Assembly (NCBI GenBank): GCA_002245135.1
Contig: NGBS01000078.1
Location: 1-27,462 of the forward strand
Source: Proteromonas lacertae
Taxonomy: Eukaryota > Sar > Bigyra > Opalinata > Proteromonadidae
DNA length: 27,462 bases
Direction of reading: 5' to 3'
The translations under genes were made by a program, and so were the position numbers. This document shows positions 10,343 through 19,959 of this stretch, one piece after another. Position 1 is the first letter of the stretch. Every line of letters begins with the position of its first letter. The notes below the pieces were generated by a model, which was given only the letters and a program-made list of their open reading frames with translations, did not search any database and was not told the DNA's origin.

Positions 10343-10507
10343 TTACAAAGCACAATTAACAATTATCAAACTTACAGGGATAATTGAATGTAGCACAAGA
10401 AGAAAATAACTGTATAGACATGAATACTATTCAAGCTACTATTCAAATGTTAAAATGAAAAGTAATCCAATATGAATGAATTAGAATCATTATTAAACAA
10501 TCAAATC

Positions 10508-10990
10508 TTACCATCTCCTTCCAGTTTTATATTTATATCCTCGCTTTTCTATTTCCATATTTTTCAATTCTTCTATCTCTCTCAAACATCCACCAAATAC
10601 ATTACAGATATGAATTAATTTCATTAACACTTCATCATCTATATTATTCTTCACAAATTCATAACAATCATTTATTATCTCTTTTTCACAATAACATAAA
10701 CAAAACATCAACACTTCACACACACTCTCTTTACAAATTATCAATTCACCACCACTGTAGTATTTCTCCATCTCATAATAGCCAATTTCTTCGATTTCTT
10801 CATATAACTCTAAAACTCCAACAAACTCACGATCTAACAACAGTTTCTTTACAGTTTCATTTCCATTTACTAAAATTGACTTGATTGACATTATTCGATT
10901 ATCTCCAATCTTCACTTCTATATCACCAAAACCACTTTCTACCAATTTTCGATATAATCTATCATAAAAATAAATATATAATATACCCAT
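10508..10990 (-). pseudogene. Truncated inverted copy of the BTB gene (BTB domain plus start of BACK)
   Basis: The 160-residue frame is identical to residues 1-154 of the BTB-BACK-SPRY gene except for three changes (Met to Ile, Asn to Ser, Asp to Glu). It then runs into six unrelated residues (KTGRRW) and a stop. The full 178-bp upstream flank is also copied, so it may still be transcribed. It lacks most of BACK, the Ig-like and the SPRY domains. If translated it would be a bare BTB dimerisation unit that could poison or buffer the full-length protein (inference). Otherwise it is a by-product of the inverted duplication. Confidence 0.75.
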
Positions 10991-11168
10991 CTTCTCTTAT
11001 GCTTTTATTCACTTTTATTATCATCTTTATGTAAATATATAACAAAAATAACGAAATTCGATTTTTATCAAAATTTTGAATAACCCAAAACTTAAAATGT
11101 GATTTAATTCAATTGCAGAAGGTATAATAAAAACAGTAATACTCAATTGTGATTTATTTATGTATATT
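10529..11168 (-). repeat. Right arm of inverted duplication (about 640 bp)
   Basis: This is the counterpart of 7506-8145. The five differences all fall in the part matching left-arm bases 7938-8106. The remaining 432 bp toward and including the promoter are identical. Confidence 0.93.
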
Positions 11169-11735
11169 GAATATGATATGATGATATAAATGATGATTGT
11201 TAAGTTTTAGTGTTAGTTAGTGTTTTTGATAATGAAATGGTTTATAAATGTTGTGATAGTGTTAATCATGGATATATTGTTATGTTTGTGTTGTTAACAT
11301 TGTTTAGCTTTGTCACTTATGAAATATGTTGAAGTATTACAATTAAAGATGGAATATTTGTACATTATGATAATTTATATAAAAATCAAATCAAATTTAT
11401 TGTAAATAGATGGGATAATTAAAGTTGGTGTTATTTTTCAATAACATTTAAATAGTATTAATATGATAAAATAAACCAATAATCAAAGTATAAAGCTTCA
11501 TCTCTTTAAATATCTCGATAAAAATGAAATGCAAAAAAATAAAAATAAGTGATTTGATTGGTTATTATTAATCGATTTGATTGGTTATACTTGTAGCTAT
11601 TTGATTGGTTAATTATTCAAATTAATTTTGCTCATATCTCATCTATAAGGTATCTTGTAACCTTTATTATATAAATTTTTGAAGTATTAGAATACATATT
11701 ATAGAATTTGTTTATTGGTTTAGTTTATAATTGTG
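11169..11735. other. Intergenic region upstream of the Crinkler/RHS-type gene
   Basis: No supported gene. A 32-codon hydrophobic frame near 11235 and a short coding-like stretch near 11347-11421 (IFVHYDNLYKNQIKFIVNRWDN) may be remnants, but neither is recognisable. The tandem ATTGGTTA elements at 11551-11612 lie in this region. Confidence 0.4.
11551..11612 (+). promoter_or_regulatory. Three tandem ATTTGATTGGTTA elements (inverted CCAAT-like)
   Basis: Copies at 11551-11565, 11574-11588 and 11598-11612 share ATTTGATTGGTTA. They are spaced about 23-24 bp apart and lie 124-185 bp upstream of the next start codon. The core ATTGG is the reverse complement of CCAAT, the NF-Y target. Regular spacing of about two helical turns suggests binding sites on one face of DNA (inference). 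Confidence 0.5.
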
Positions 11736-14700
11736 ATGTCTGTAAAAACACCATCAAAGAAAAGAACAGGAGAGCATATTACATTTACACCAAATAAAGC
11801 TAAAGGAAGATGTATAGAAGATAATTTTTATTTAAGAAATCCAGATTATATGGAAGAAGAGAGTATAGAACATGCAGACAATGCAGAAACAAATGAAAAG
11901 AATCAAGCAAATACTATTAGTGTTAGAAGGATTAATTTATGTGAAGTTGTTTCAGAAAATTGCATAATCTCAGAAAAGATGGAAAATGTGATTTATCATT
12001 ACAAATTCCAAATAGAGAGCTTTACAAATGGTATTAGTTTTGGTTATTGTAAAAATATTGATAAAGTAGAAGGAGGAATACCAAATATCGCTGCAAAAGA
12101 AGGAGATATATATGAAGTAATCTATGATATGATTAACAAAAGAATGTCAATTAGACAAGGAAACAATACAGTAGAGACAATTTGTAGAATTAATTCAACA
12201 CCGGTTTACCCATACCTTGGTGCTACAAATTGCTCAGTTAAATTTTTAGGTTGTTCGAAAATTCCATTAAGTATGATAAAAAGATATACAATTAGAGATT
12301 ATAAAATTAATACTACTGAAGATAAAAGTTGTAATGTAGTTAATTACAGAAAGTATAGTGAAGAATTATACAAATATGATAATAATAGTAGTTGTATAAT
12401 TCAGTATGTTGTATGTAATGAGGTTCTTAAAGATGAAAGTAATGGTAAATATTGTTTTAAAATAAATGAAGAAATGAAAGAGAATAGTGGAATTTATCAT
12501 TTCTATTTTGAGATAAAATGTGTTGGTAATGAAAATATTAGCTTTGGTTATACAATTGGAGGTGAAACAGAGCCAATAAAGTCTTCAATTCGAGGAAGAA
12601 AAGGAGAAATATATGAAGTGACATATAACATGAATGAAAAGATAATGTACATTAAACAAGGAAATGGTATTGGAAAAAAAGTGTTTGAAAACTTACCTAC
12701 ATCAATATATCCATGTATTAGTATTGGTAGTAGAAAAGGTTCAGTAAAATTAAAAGAATATTATTTAGAGAAAGAGAATTATCAATTATTAAATGTAGTG
12801 AATGTTGAAAACGGTGAAGCTGTAATGCATGGAATAAATGTGCCAAATACTATATATAGTATTTACAACTATGAAAAGTATTACTGGATATCTGAACTAT
12901 TATCAATAAAGGATAATATTACAAACATTGATCTTGAAAGAATAAAGTATGAAATAGAATATAGATTTATATTAAATAAAGAACAAAGAGATTACTTAAA
13001 TAATAGCGATGTAAATGATTTAATAACAAAATTGAAATACTTACATGATGAAAATGAAAATTATCTAGATTTACCAGACAATTTTGTAAAAATAGTGAAT
13101 AATTTGAGTATAATTGAACTTCCTAAACTTGATGAAGATGGTAAAGTTGTTGAAAATGATGAAAAGAAGTATTTAGATTTTACACATGCAAATATGAAAG
13201 TATTCCAATTCCCCAAGAATATAATTTACATAAGAGATAGTTATTATTCAATGTTTCGAGATATATGTAAAATCTTATCACATGATGCTATAAAGAAAAT
13301 TGATATAGTAATAACAGGTCAGCCAGGTATTGGCAAAACCTCGTTTATATATGTATTGTTATACTTTCTGAAGAGTAATCTATCATATGATTATGAAGAA
13401 GAAGAAAAGAAGAATAAAGAAGCTTATTTACTCATAAAAAATAAATTAAATGAAATACAGTTGAATAAAGAAAAACAAGAGATTCAAGAATTTCTGAATG
13501 TATTATATACAGAAAAAGAGGAAAGAAAAAGGCCATTGCCTATTGTAATAGAACAACTTAATAAAGATATACAAGAAAAAGAAAAGAATATTACTATTTT
13601 TGAAAATAATATTACAACTGCAATTAACAGAATTAAAACAATATATGATAAAGACGTTAAACATGATGATCTATACACTTATAAAAAATGCTCATATACA
13701 TTGAAAATATGTGATACAGAAACACATATTAAACATAGGCCAGATTTAACTGAGACAATATGTGAAGGAAAATATAATTCAAATACCGAAGAAATAAAAC
13801 ATTTAAATGATTTATTAGAAAAAATAGTTGGTAAAAAAGAACTTGAAGATTTCTATAAATGGATTAGTAATAATAATAGTAATGATGATGTTATATGCAA
13901 ACATGTAATAACAGATAGAATATTAAATAGATTGAATAATATAGAGGATACAATTGAATCAATAGAATTATATAAAAGCAGAATAACAGAAATTGAAAAT
14001 GAAATTAATAGAATTGAAGAAGAGTATGAAAAGACAAAAGAAGAAATGGAAAATAGAATTGTTAAATTAGAAGATGATATAAATAAAATAAAAGATGTAG
14101 CTGAAGTAAATGAAGAAGATTTAGGTATTGGATTTAATTATTATCTTTTGGATGCGTGTAAAAAGATGAAAAGCATATATTTCGTCAAAGGGAAGAAAGA
14201 TGGAAATCCTACAGAAACTCGAATCTACAAATTTGAAAAGATTAATGGAGAATATATTCTATGTAAAAGTAAAAAAACACCAGATGAAATTAGAGGTTCA
14301 TTGATAATTGTAGATACATATAATCGTCAATTTAATCCAACTAACATTATAATATCAATCAGTTCTCCTGATAAAAGAAATAATGATGAATACAAAGAAG
14401 GTAAAGAGTTATATTTTGATTCTTTAAATAAAACAGAAATAGTAGAATGGTTTGTAAACTGTATTGGCTTTGATATTCCTAGAAGTGATGATGGTAATAG
14501 TGGTGATGGGTTTAAAGAAATATGTAAAAAGTATGGTTATATACCTAGACAAATATATTACCATTATTTATATAAAGAAAACTATAATGGTGATTATTGG
14601 GAATATTATAAACAGCTGATAGAAAGTGTAGTAGGAACAACTGGTTATATTCAGTTTGTAAATGATTATATGAAGAAAGATAAATTGAAAGAACTATCTA

Positions 14701-15167
14701 ACATCATATTAAAATATGATTTGGAAAAAGTATGGGATAATGATGTTAGAAGAATAATATTAAAACCAAAAGATTATTTAAAATTCATTTCTGAAGATAT
14801 AGAAAAGTATATAGTTTGCAAATTTAATCCACCTAAAGATGAAGAAGAATATCATAAGGTTGAAAAATATTATACATCAACTAATGATAAAAATATGAGA
14901 AGAATGGCATTAAAACAGATAATAGCATATGAATTGAGTACTGGTATGATTAAGTTCAACTATAAAGATCCTAATTTCAAAATGACTTCTAAGTTATATA
15001 TTCCAGTTTATCATCCTCCAAAAGCCAAAAATTTTGTCTATTATATTTTGGATGATAATAATTTCTTTGATTTGATAATGGATGGTGTATTTATAAAAGT
15101 GTTACTAAATAATGAAATAATTGAGAATGATGATAAAACAAATGAAAAGATAAAAGAATCAATAAAA
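11736..15167 (+). CDS. Exon 1 of a giant Crinkler/RHS-type gene: SPRY-SPRY-NTPase module 1 with coiled-coil insertion
   Basis: This contributes 1144 codons from the ATG at 11736. Residues about 79-170 and 250-338 are two SPRY-like domains. Each contains an IYEV-Y-M--K core and a YP-(I/L)-(G/A) block, like the end of the BTB gene. A linker leads to an IIYIRDSYYSMF segment and the Walker A motif GQPGIGKT (residues 528-535). Walker B is SLIIVDT (Asp860), followed by SSP (876-878) and KYGYIPRQ (about 932-939). That series (GxPGIGKT, hhhhD, SSP, then G-x-PR) is the signature of the Crinkler/RHS NTPase family. About 325 residues separate Walker A and B, filled by a Lys/Glu-rich coiled coil (about 555-790). 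If unspliced, the frame ends at 15197 in a low-complexity KYIYIYI tail. A 38-nt intron would replace that tail and continue into exon 2. In other eukaryotes such proteins are nuclear effectors or element-linked factors; the role here is unknown. Confidence 0.75.
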
Positions 15168-15205
15168 GTATTAAAATATATTTATATTTATATATAATAA
15201 AATAG
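15168..15205 (+). other. Predicted 38-nt intron joining the two Crinkler/RHS-type frames
   Basis: The segment starts GTATTA and ends AAATAG, and its length and borders match about 30 other introns in this window. Removing it joins ...ESIK to KYSKEK... in phase with no stop before the downstream frame. The upstream frame otherwise ends in a repetitive KYIYIYI tail that looks like translated intron. Confidence 0.65.
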
Positions 15206-16945
15206 AAATATAGTAAAGAGAAAAGTGATGAGTTTATGTATTGTATGATACAAAACAGAGAAGTAAATGGTTATACAACTATTAGTATTTTACCACCTGC
15301 TAAATCAGAAGAAGATGGAGAAGAAGAGCAAAAACAAAATGAAGGAAAAGAAGAACAGAAACAGGATATAAATACAATAGTTTTATCATCAATGAATGTG
15401 TATATGCAAGATAATAATGTTTATTTGGTGAGAGATTGTTTTTATAAGATTTTGAATGTTATTTTCCCTCAAGATTTAGATTTTGAAACAGTTAGTCAAA
15501 GAAATTATTTGATATTTGGTCATAGTAAAATTGGAAAATCAACGTTTGCTGATATCATTAGAGAATATATTCATAATCTCTATCCTGATGTTAGTATATT
15601 GCATGAAATTGAAAAAGGCAATTTAAAAACCGAAAATATAGATTATTACGATAAGAGGAAAAAATATCAAATTGTAATATCTGATGAAGCTGTAATAGGT
15701 GAAGATGATTATGCAGATGCAAAGATGGTAATTTTATTAGCTAATCCATCTAAAGAAGAGTATAAAACTTTTCAAAGTAAAAGATGTCCTTCAATAATGT
15801 ATATACCTCAATTTACAAAAGAAGAAGTAGAAAAAGTTGGAGAAACAAGATTTATTGAAGTTAGAAAATTGAATGGAATGGAACTGGATATTACCTATAA
15901 AGGATTTACAAATAGTGCTGATATTAACAATAAAAATTCAGAAAAAGTAAAGTATAGGAGTAGTTATGAAGAGTGGAAGAAATTATATGAAAAAAAATAT
16001 CCATTATATAAAGGTGTTATTGGCTTGTATTATGATAAAAACAGTGAGTATTATATAAATAGCTCAATTAATAATGAAAAGAATAAAGTGATTATAGAAG
16101 AAATATTAAAAGGAATAGATAAATCTCCATTTTCAAAAGGTGAATATGATAATATGTTGATTTATGATACATATGAAGATGAAAATGGTATTTTTAAATC
16201 CAATCGTCTTATATTTATATCTGAAGAAATGAAAAAGATGGTATGTGATACACTATTTAAGATAAATGATAAAAATAGTTGTGAAAGAATGATGAAATTG
16301 TTAATAGAAAATCCAGTAGGAGGTTTAGCAGGAATATTATACGAAAGAATCATATCATGTTTAATGAAGTACTGTAATCCTTTTTATGAGAGTTTGAGTA
16401 ATGATATTCAAGAATATTACTTAGATGATAAAAAGAAGAATAAATATATTGCTTTTACAGGAAAATATACTAAAATATCAAATGATGATGATTTGATGAA
16501 AGAAATAACTACTTTTAATAATTACTATGAAAGAAAAGAATTTCATATAACAGATTTGAGTTATAATCCTAGTTTTCCCGATGTTGATATGTTATTAGGT
16601 CCATATGGTATTCAAATTACAGTTGGAAATAGTCATACATTAGCACTTGAGATGATTATGATACTTCAAAATCTATATGGAATGTTTTTCAAATCCTCAA
16701 CATCGATTGATAATAGTTCTCCATATGGATTATTTTATATAACTCCAAATAACGAAGTTAGTATAAGATTAAAAACTAATCGAAAAATATCCAAATACCC
16801 AACATTTTTTCAACCTATGACTTATAAAACTGATAAATATAAGCTTTTTGAAGAAGCAAAAGCAAAGATAATAACAATATCTTTCAAATATGAAGAGTTA
16901 AAATACTATTTAGATTTACTACAAGATAAAGATTTCAATAAGTAA
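15206..16945 (+). CDS. Exon 2 of the Crinkler/RHS-type gene: NTPase module 2 and nuclease-like C-terminus
   Basis: This contributes 579 residues and a stop. If transcribed alone it would start at the ATG at 15236 and encode 569 residues; the positions below use that numbering. After a Gln/Lys/Glu-rich linker, the MNVYMQDNNVYLVRDCFYKI segment parallels the sequence before Walker A in module 1. Walker A is GHSKIGKS (95-102) and Walker B is IVISDEAV (Asp150, Glu151). NPS near 170 is placed like the SSP of module 1. The C-terminus reads FPDVDMLLGPYGIQITVGNSH, with Asp451, Gln460 and Thr462, followed by LFYITP. This matches the D-x(n)-QxT-x(n)-H and yFvvP pattern of the restriction-endonuclease-fold domain that ends many Crinkler/RHS proteins. 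Module 2 thus supplies the nuclease-like end that module 1 lacks. Catalytic activity is not shown by sequence alone. Confidence 0.74.
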   Translation, partial: KYSKEKSDEFMYCMIQNREVNGYTTISILPPAKSEEDGEEEQKQNEGKEEQKQDINTIVLSSMNVYMQDNNVYLVRDCFYKILNVIFPQDLDFETVSQRNYLIFGHSKIGKSTFADIIREYIHNLYPDVSILHEIEKGNLKTENIDYYDKRKKYQIVISDEAVIGEDDYADAKMVILLANPSKEEYKTFQSKRCPSIMYIPQFTKEEVEKVGETRFIEVRKLNGMELDITYKGFTNSADINNKNSEKVKYRSSYEEWKKLYEKKYPLYKGVIGLYYDKNSEYYINSSINNEKNKVIIEEILKGIDKSPFSKGEYDNMLIYDTYEDENGIFKSNRLIFISEEMKKMVCDTLFKINDKNSCERMMKLLIENPVGGLAGILYERIISCLMKYCNPFYESLSNDIQEYYLDDKKKNKYIAFTGKYTKISNDDDLMKEITTFNNYYERKEFHITDLSYNPSFPDVDMLLGPYGIQITVGNSHTLALEMIMILQNLYGMFFKSSTSIDNSSPYGLFYITPNNEVSIRLKTNRKISKYPTFFQPMTYKTDKYKLFEEAKAKIITISFKYEELKYYLDLLQDKDFNK

Positions 16946-17000
16946 TAAGAAGATAAAAATGTTAAAACTATTATAGAATGTTGTTCTTTAAGGAAATGAA

Positions 17001-17131
17001 TTATAACTCTACTGATATACTCAAACTATTAACTACTTCCTTAAAATTGTCGTATTCATCTACAGTTTTTTATCTTCAGCTAATCTCTGTCTTTTAGGAT
17101 TTCTATTATCTACTCCTGCTGGTCTTTTCAT
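17001..17131 (-). CDS. Possible small basic protein or terminal exon
   Basis: From the ATG at 17131 the frame reads MKRPAGVDNRNPKRQRLAED, a nuclear-localisation-like basic peptide. After a one-base correction in an A run near 17069 it continues VDEYDNFKEVVNSLSISVEL to a stop at 17001. It is not recognised. The sequence upstream has an acceptor-like TTTGTAG just before the ATG, so this may be the last exon of an unseen gene. The stretch 17132-17349 between it and the zinc-finger gene is A+T-rich, with nothing else supported. Confidence 0.3.
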
Positions 17132-17349
17132 TATTGATCTACAAATTAAAAAAAATATACAATATACAGGTTTTATAATTTATGAATTAATTAAATAGAA
17201 CAGAAATTAACTATAATTCTAAAAAATTCTTTTATTTCATTAAATCTTTCATTATTATTTATTTTTCAATATAAATACAACAACAAAATCAATAAAAACA
17301 AAAAAAACATATTTTACTTAATAAATTTACACTTACTTTCACCACATTC

Positions 17350-18420
17350 TTACATCTCATCTGGACCTTCACCTTCTTCTTCATCATCGTATCCTTGTTG
17401 CTTACTTTCTTCACGATTTTGTTTATTATTATTATCTTTTAATGTTTTTATCATCTCTTCTAATTTATCTACTTCTTTTAGAGAATCTTCCATCACTTTA
17501 TGAAGTCTTTTACATTCTTTCGTTAGTAATTCGATCACTTGATCATTCACAGAAGCACCGGGAGAAACTACTATATGTTAATATTCATTTATAATATACT
17601 ATCTTTCATTACTTCACCATAATCTATTGCTCTACCTAACCTTTGTCCTTCTATTTCATTAAATAACAAATAATCTAATATACTAGAGGGAGATACACCT
17701 GAAGAAGGAGGAGGAGTTGGAGTTGGAGTAGTTTCACCAAAACTATTATCATTACTATCACTTCTAGGATTAGTAGTTGAAGAACGATTAGCAACTCCAG
17801 TTTTAGGTCTTCTTATACTGGAACGTTTATTAATTTGAGGTGTGAATGGAGCAGGTTCAGTGAAAGCAGAATCTTTATTTGGTGTATTTGTACCACTACC
17901 AGCACTAGCACCACTTTCAGAAGGATGAAATTCACCAAAGATTTTTACACCTGTTCGAGGTTTTGCTCCTTCACCTACTCTTTTAGCTGGATGTTCTTCT
18001 GTACAACTACGATTATGGATTTTTAGTTTATCCTCTAAAAATGTTCTACCACACCATTGACATGGAACTAATACTTTATCATAAAAATCATTCAACGCAT
18101 TTTTATTGATTTGTTCTAATTCTTTGGCTGATAGTTTTGAAGCATCTATTTCTGCAGCATTACCTGTTGTAGCTACAGATGCTATTCATAAATAATGAAA
18201 AATATAGAAATAATACTTTGTATTGCTTTAGGAGGTTCAGGAAGCGGCCTTCTTTCATTTGGTGGTTTTAGTGATTCTTGAGCTTCCCACTTTTTTATAC
18301 ATTGTGGTTGATGTATTTTTAAAGACGATGTACCAAATTCTCTGCCTTTATAATGATAGAATACTAATATATAAATATACCACAAATGTAGCAAACCAAT
18401 GTACGAGGACCTTTTGGCAT
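17350..18420 (-). CDS. ZNF474/ZC2HC1-like C2HC zinc-finger protein
   Basis: Four exons give 323 residues with no frame problem. Introns: 18346-18380 (35 nt), 18182-18216 (35) and 17571-17599 (29). The first intron interrupts the first finger between CYICG and REFG. Finger 1 is C-x2-C-x11-H-x3-C, followed by KKWEAQES and a PPNERRPLPEPPK linker, a very characteristic ZC2HC1/ZNF474 continuation. Finger 2 is VPCQWCGRTF...LKIHNRSC. The middle is Ser/Pro/Thr-rich low complexity (TPTPTPPPSSG). The C-terminal exon is a short coiled coil (ELLTKECKRLHKVMEDSLKE) with an acidic tail. Family members are found mostly in organisms with cilia or flagella, where they are often axoneme or sperm proteins, so the host may be flagellated at some stage (inference). 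Confidence 0.84.
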
Positions 18421-18504
18421 TTTTTATTTTAGAATTGTGTAACGATTATAGATTTTTACCGAAAATTTTTACCCCACAAATTCAAAAATAATTACAAAAT
18501 CTAA

Positions 18505-19880
18505 CTAAACTGACAGTTTCGCACTGCTAATTACTAATTTTAATTCATTTTCAATATCTTCTATAATTTTACTCATTGATTTTAGTCTTTCTTCATCTTC
18601 TTCAAACTTTTTCAGTAATTCTCTTGGAACTTTGTTCTTATCACTATTCAATATATATCTAAACAGAATATATATATATATACGTATCAACAGAATAAGT
18701 ATCACTATAACTGTATAATACATTCAACAGTTCACTTCTAATTCTTTCATTTTCTTTTATATAATTCTCAGTCAAATCTTCTATTTTACTCTATATATAT
18801 ATATATATATAAGTAATATACATCTTTTAGTTTACATTTATCCTTCAAACATCTTTTTATCATCATATTTTCTTTCTTTAAATTATCATTTTCTTGAGTC
18901 AGTAATAACAATTCAGAATTAACACCATTTAGAAAATTCTTTATAAAATCTTTTGCTTCTTTCTGTTTTGATACAGCAGGAACTCCTAATTTCTTAACAA
19001 ATTCTTTGGCTGTTGGAAGTATAAAACTATTAGGAAATGAATTATGTAAGATTCTTGGGATTAATATTCCATATTGACTTATTGGTAATAATAATTCACT
19101 TATTGAAGTGGAAATATAATCACATCCTTTATATAGATCTGACCATTCTTCAGAATACCATGTACTCTCTTTTAACTATTATTATTATTAAAAATAAAAT
19201 TATGATATAATTATAAATAATACATGATTTTCAAACTGTAATATCTTTTCAGCTAATTCGCTTAGTTGATTTTCTATTTCATGGATTGCTTCCATATTTA
19301 AATAATTCAAATCACTTTTACCTATGATCATTTCTACAGTTAAACTGTCATCATAATCTGTTTTTATAAATGGATTATCACTGCTTTTGTATATTTCTGT
19401 ACTTGATTTCATTCCACTATTCCCACGAATATCTTCAATTCTGCTTTTTATACCTTTTAATTCTTGTATTAAATCCGATGGTACATCAAATAACCAACAA
19501 CTATGAGAATCACCTGTTGCTCCTGCTGATTTTGCTTCTTTACAAGCATGTTCTATCCTAACACTAAATGAATCAATTACTCCGTCGATTTCACCTACCA
19601 AATTAAGAATTTCATTTTCACTTCTTAGACAATTCCTTAAACTTTTCTGTAAATGTTCATTTTGACTTTGAAGTAGTTCTATTCTTTTAAAGTTTATTTG
19701 TGCTATTCACATTCATTATTAATTTGACAAAAATATAAAATTATTTATACCTGGTGTCAATTTAATGTTTTTGTCTATTACTTATAATATGGTAATAATA
19801 CTATTTTCTGAAGGATCAGGTTCTTTTGTTTGTTCTTTTTTGTTCTTTCTTCCTCCCTTTTGATCCCTAACAGCTCTCAT
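18505..19880 (-). CDS. Unrecognised coiled-coil protein, six exons
   Basis: The spliced exons total 1197 nt and give 398 residues with an open frame throughout. Introns: 19775-19801 (27 nt), 19703-19750 (48), 19176-19223 (48), 18791-18821 (31, mostly TA repeats) and 18659-18683 (25). The N-terminus is basic (MRAVRDQKGGRKNKKEQTKE). Predicted coiled coils are IELLQSQNEHLQKSLRN; IQELKGIKSRIEDIRG; IHEIENQLSELAEKILQF; LLTQENDNLKKENMMIKR; and the C-terminal LKKFEEDEERLKSMSKIIED. A less repetitive central part (STWYSEEWSDLYKGCDYIS, YGILIPRILHNSFPNSFIL) may be a small folded domain. I do not recognise the family. A cytoskeletal, centrosomal or ciliary structural role would be the default guess for such a protein. 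It is divergent from the GILT gene, 79 bp away. Confidence 0.7.
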
Positions 19881-19959
19881 ATTAACGAAAATAGTAGTTT
19901 CAAAAATATGATCGTTTTCTAATTCTACACATCAAGCTTTTTATTTGAAGATTGTGTTT
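19881..19959. promoter_or_regulatory. 79-bp divergent promoter (coiled-coil gene / GILT gene)
   Basis: The start codons at 19880 (minus) and 19960 (plus) leave 79 bp for both promoters. No obvious TATA or CCAAT box is seen. Confidence 0.45.
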
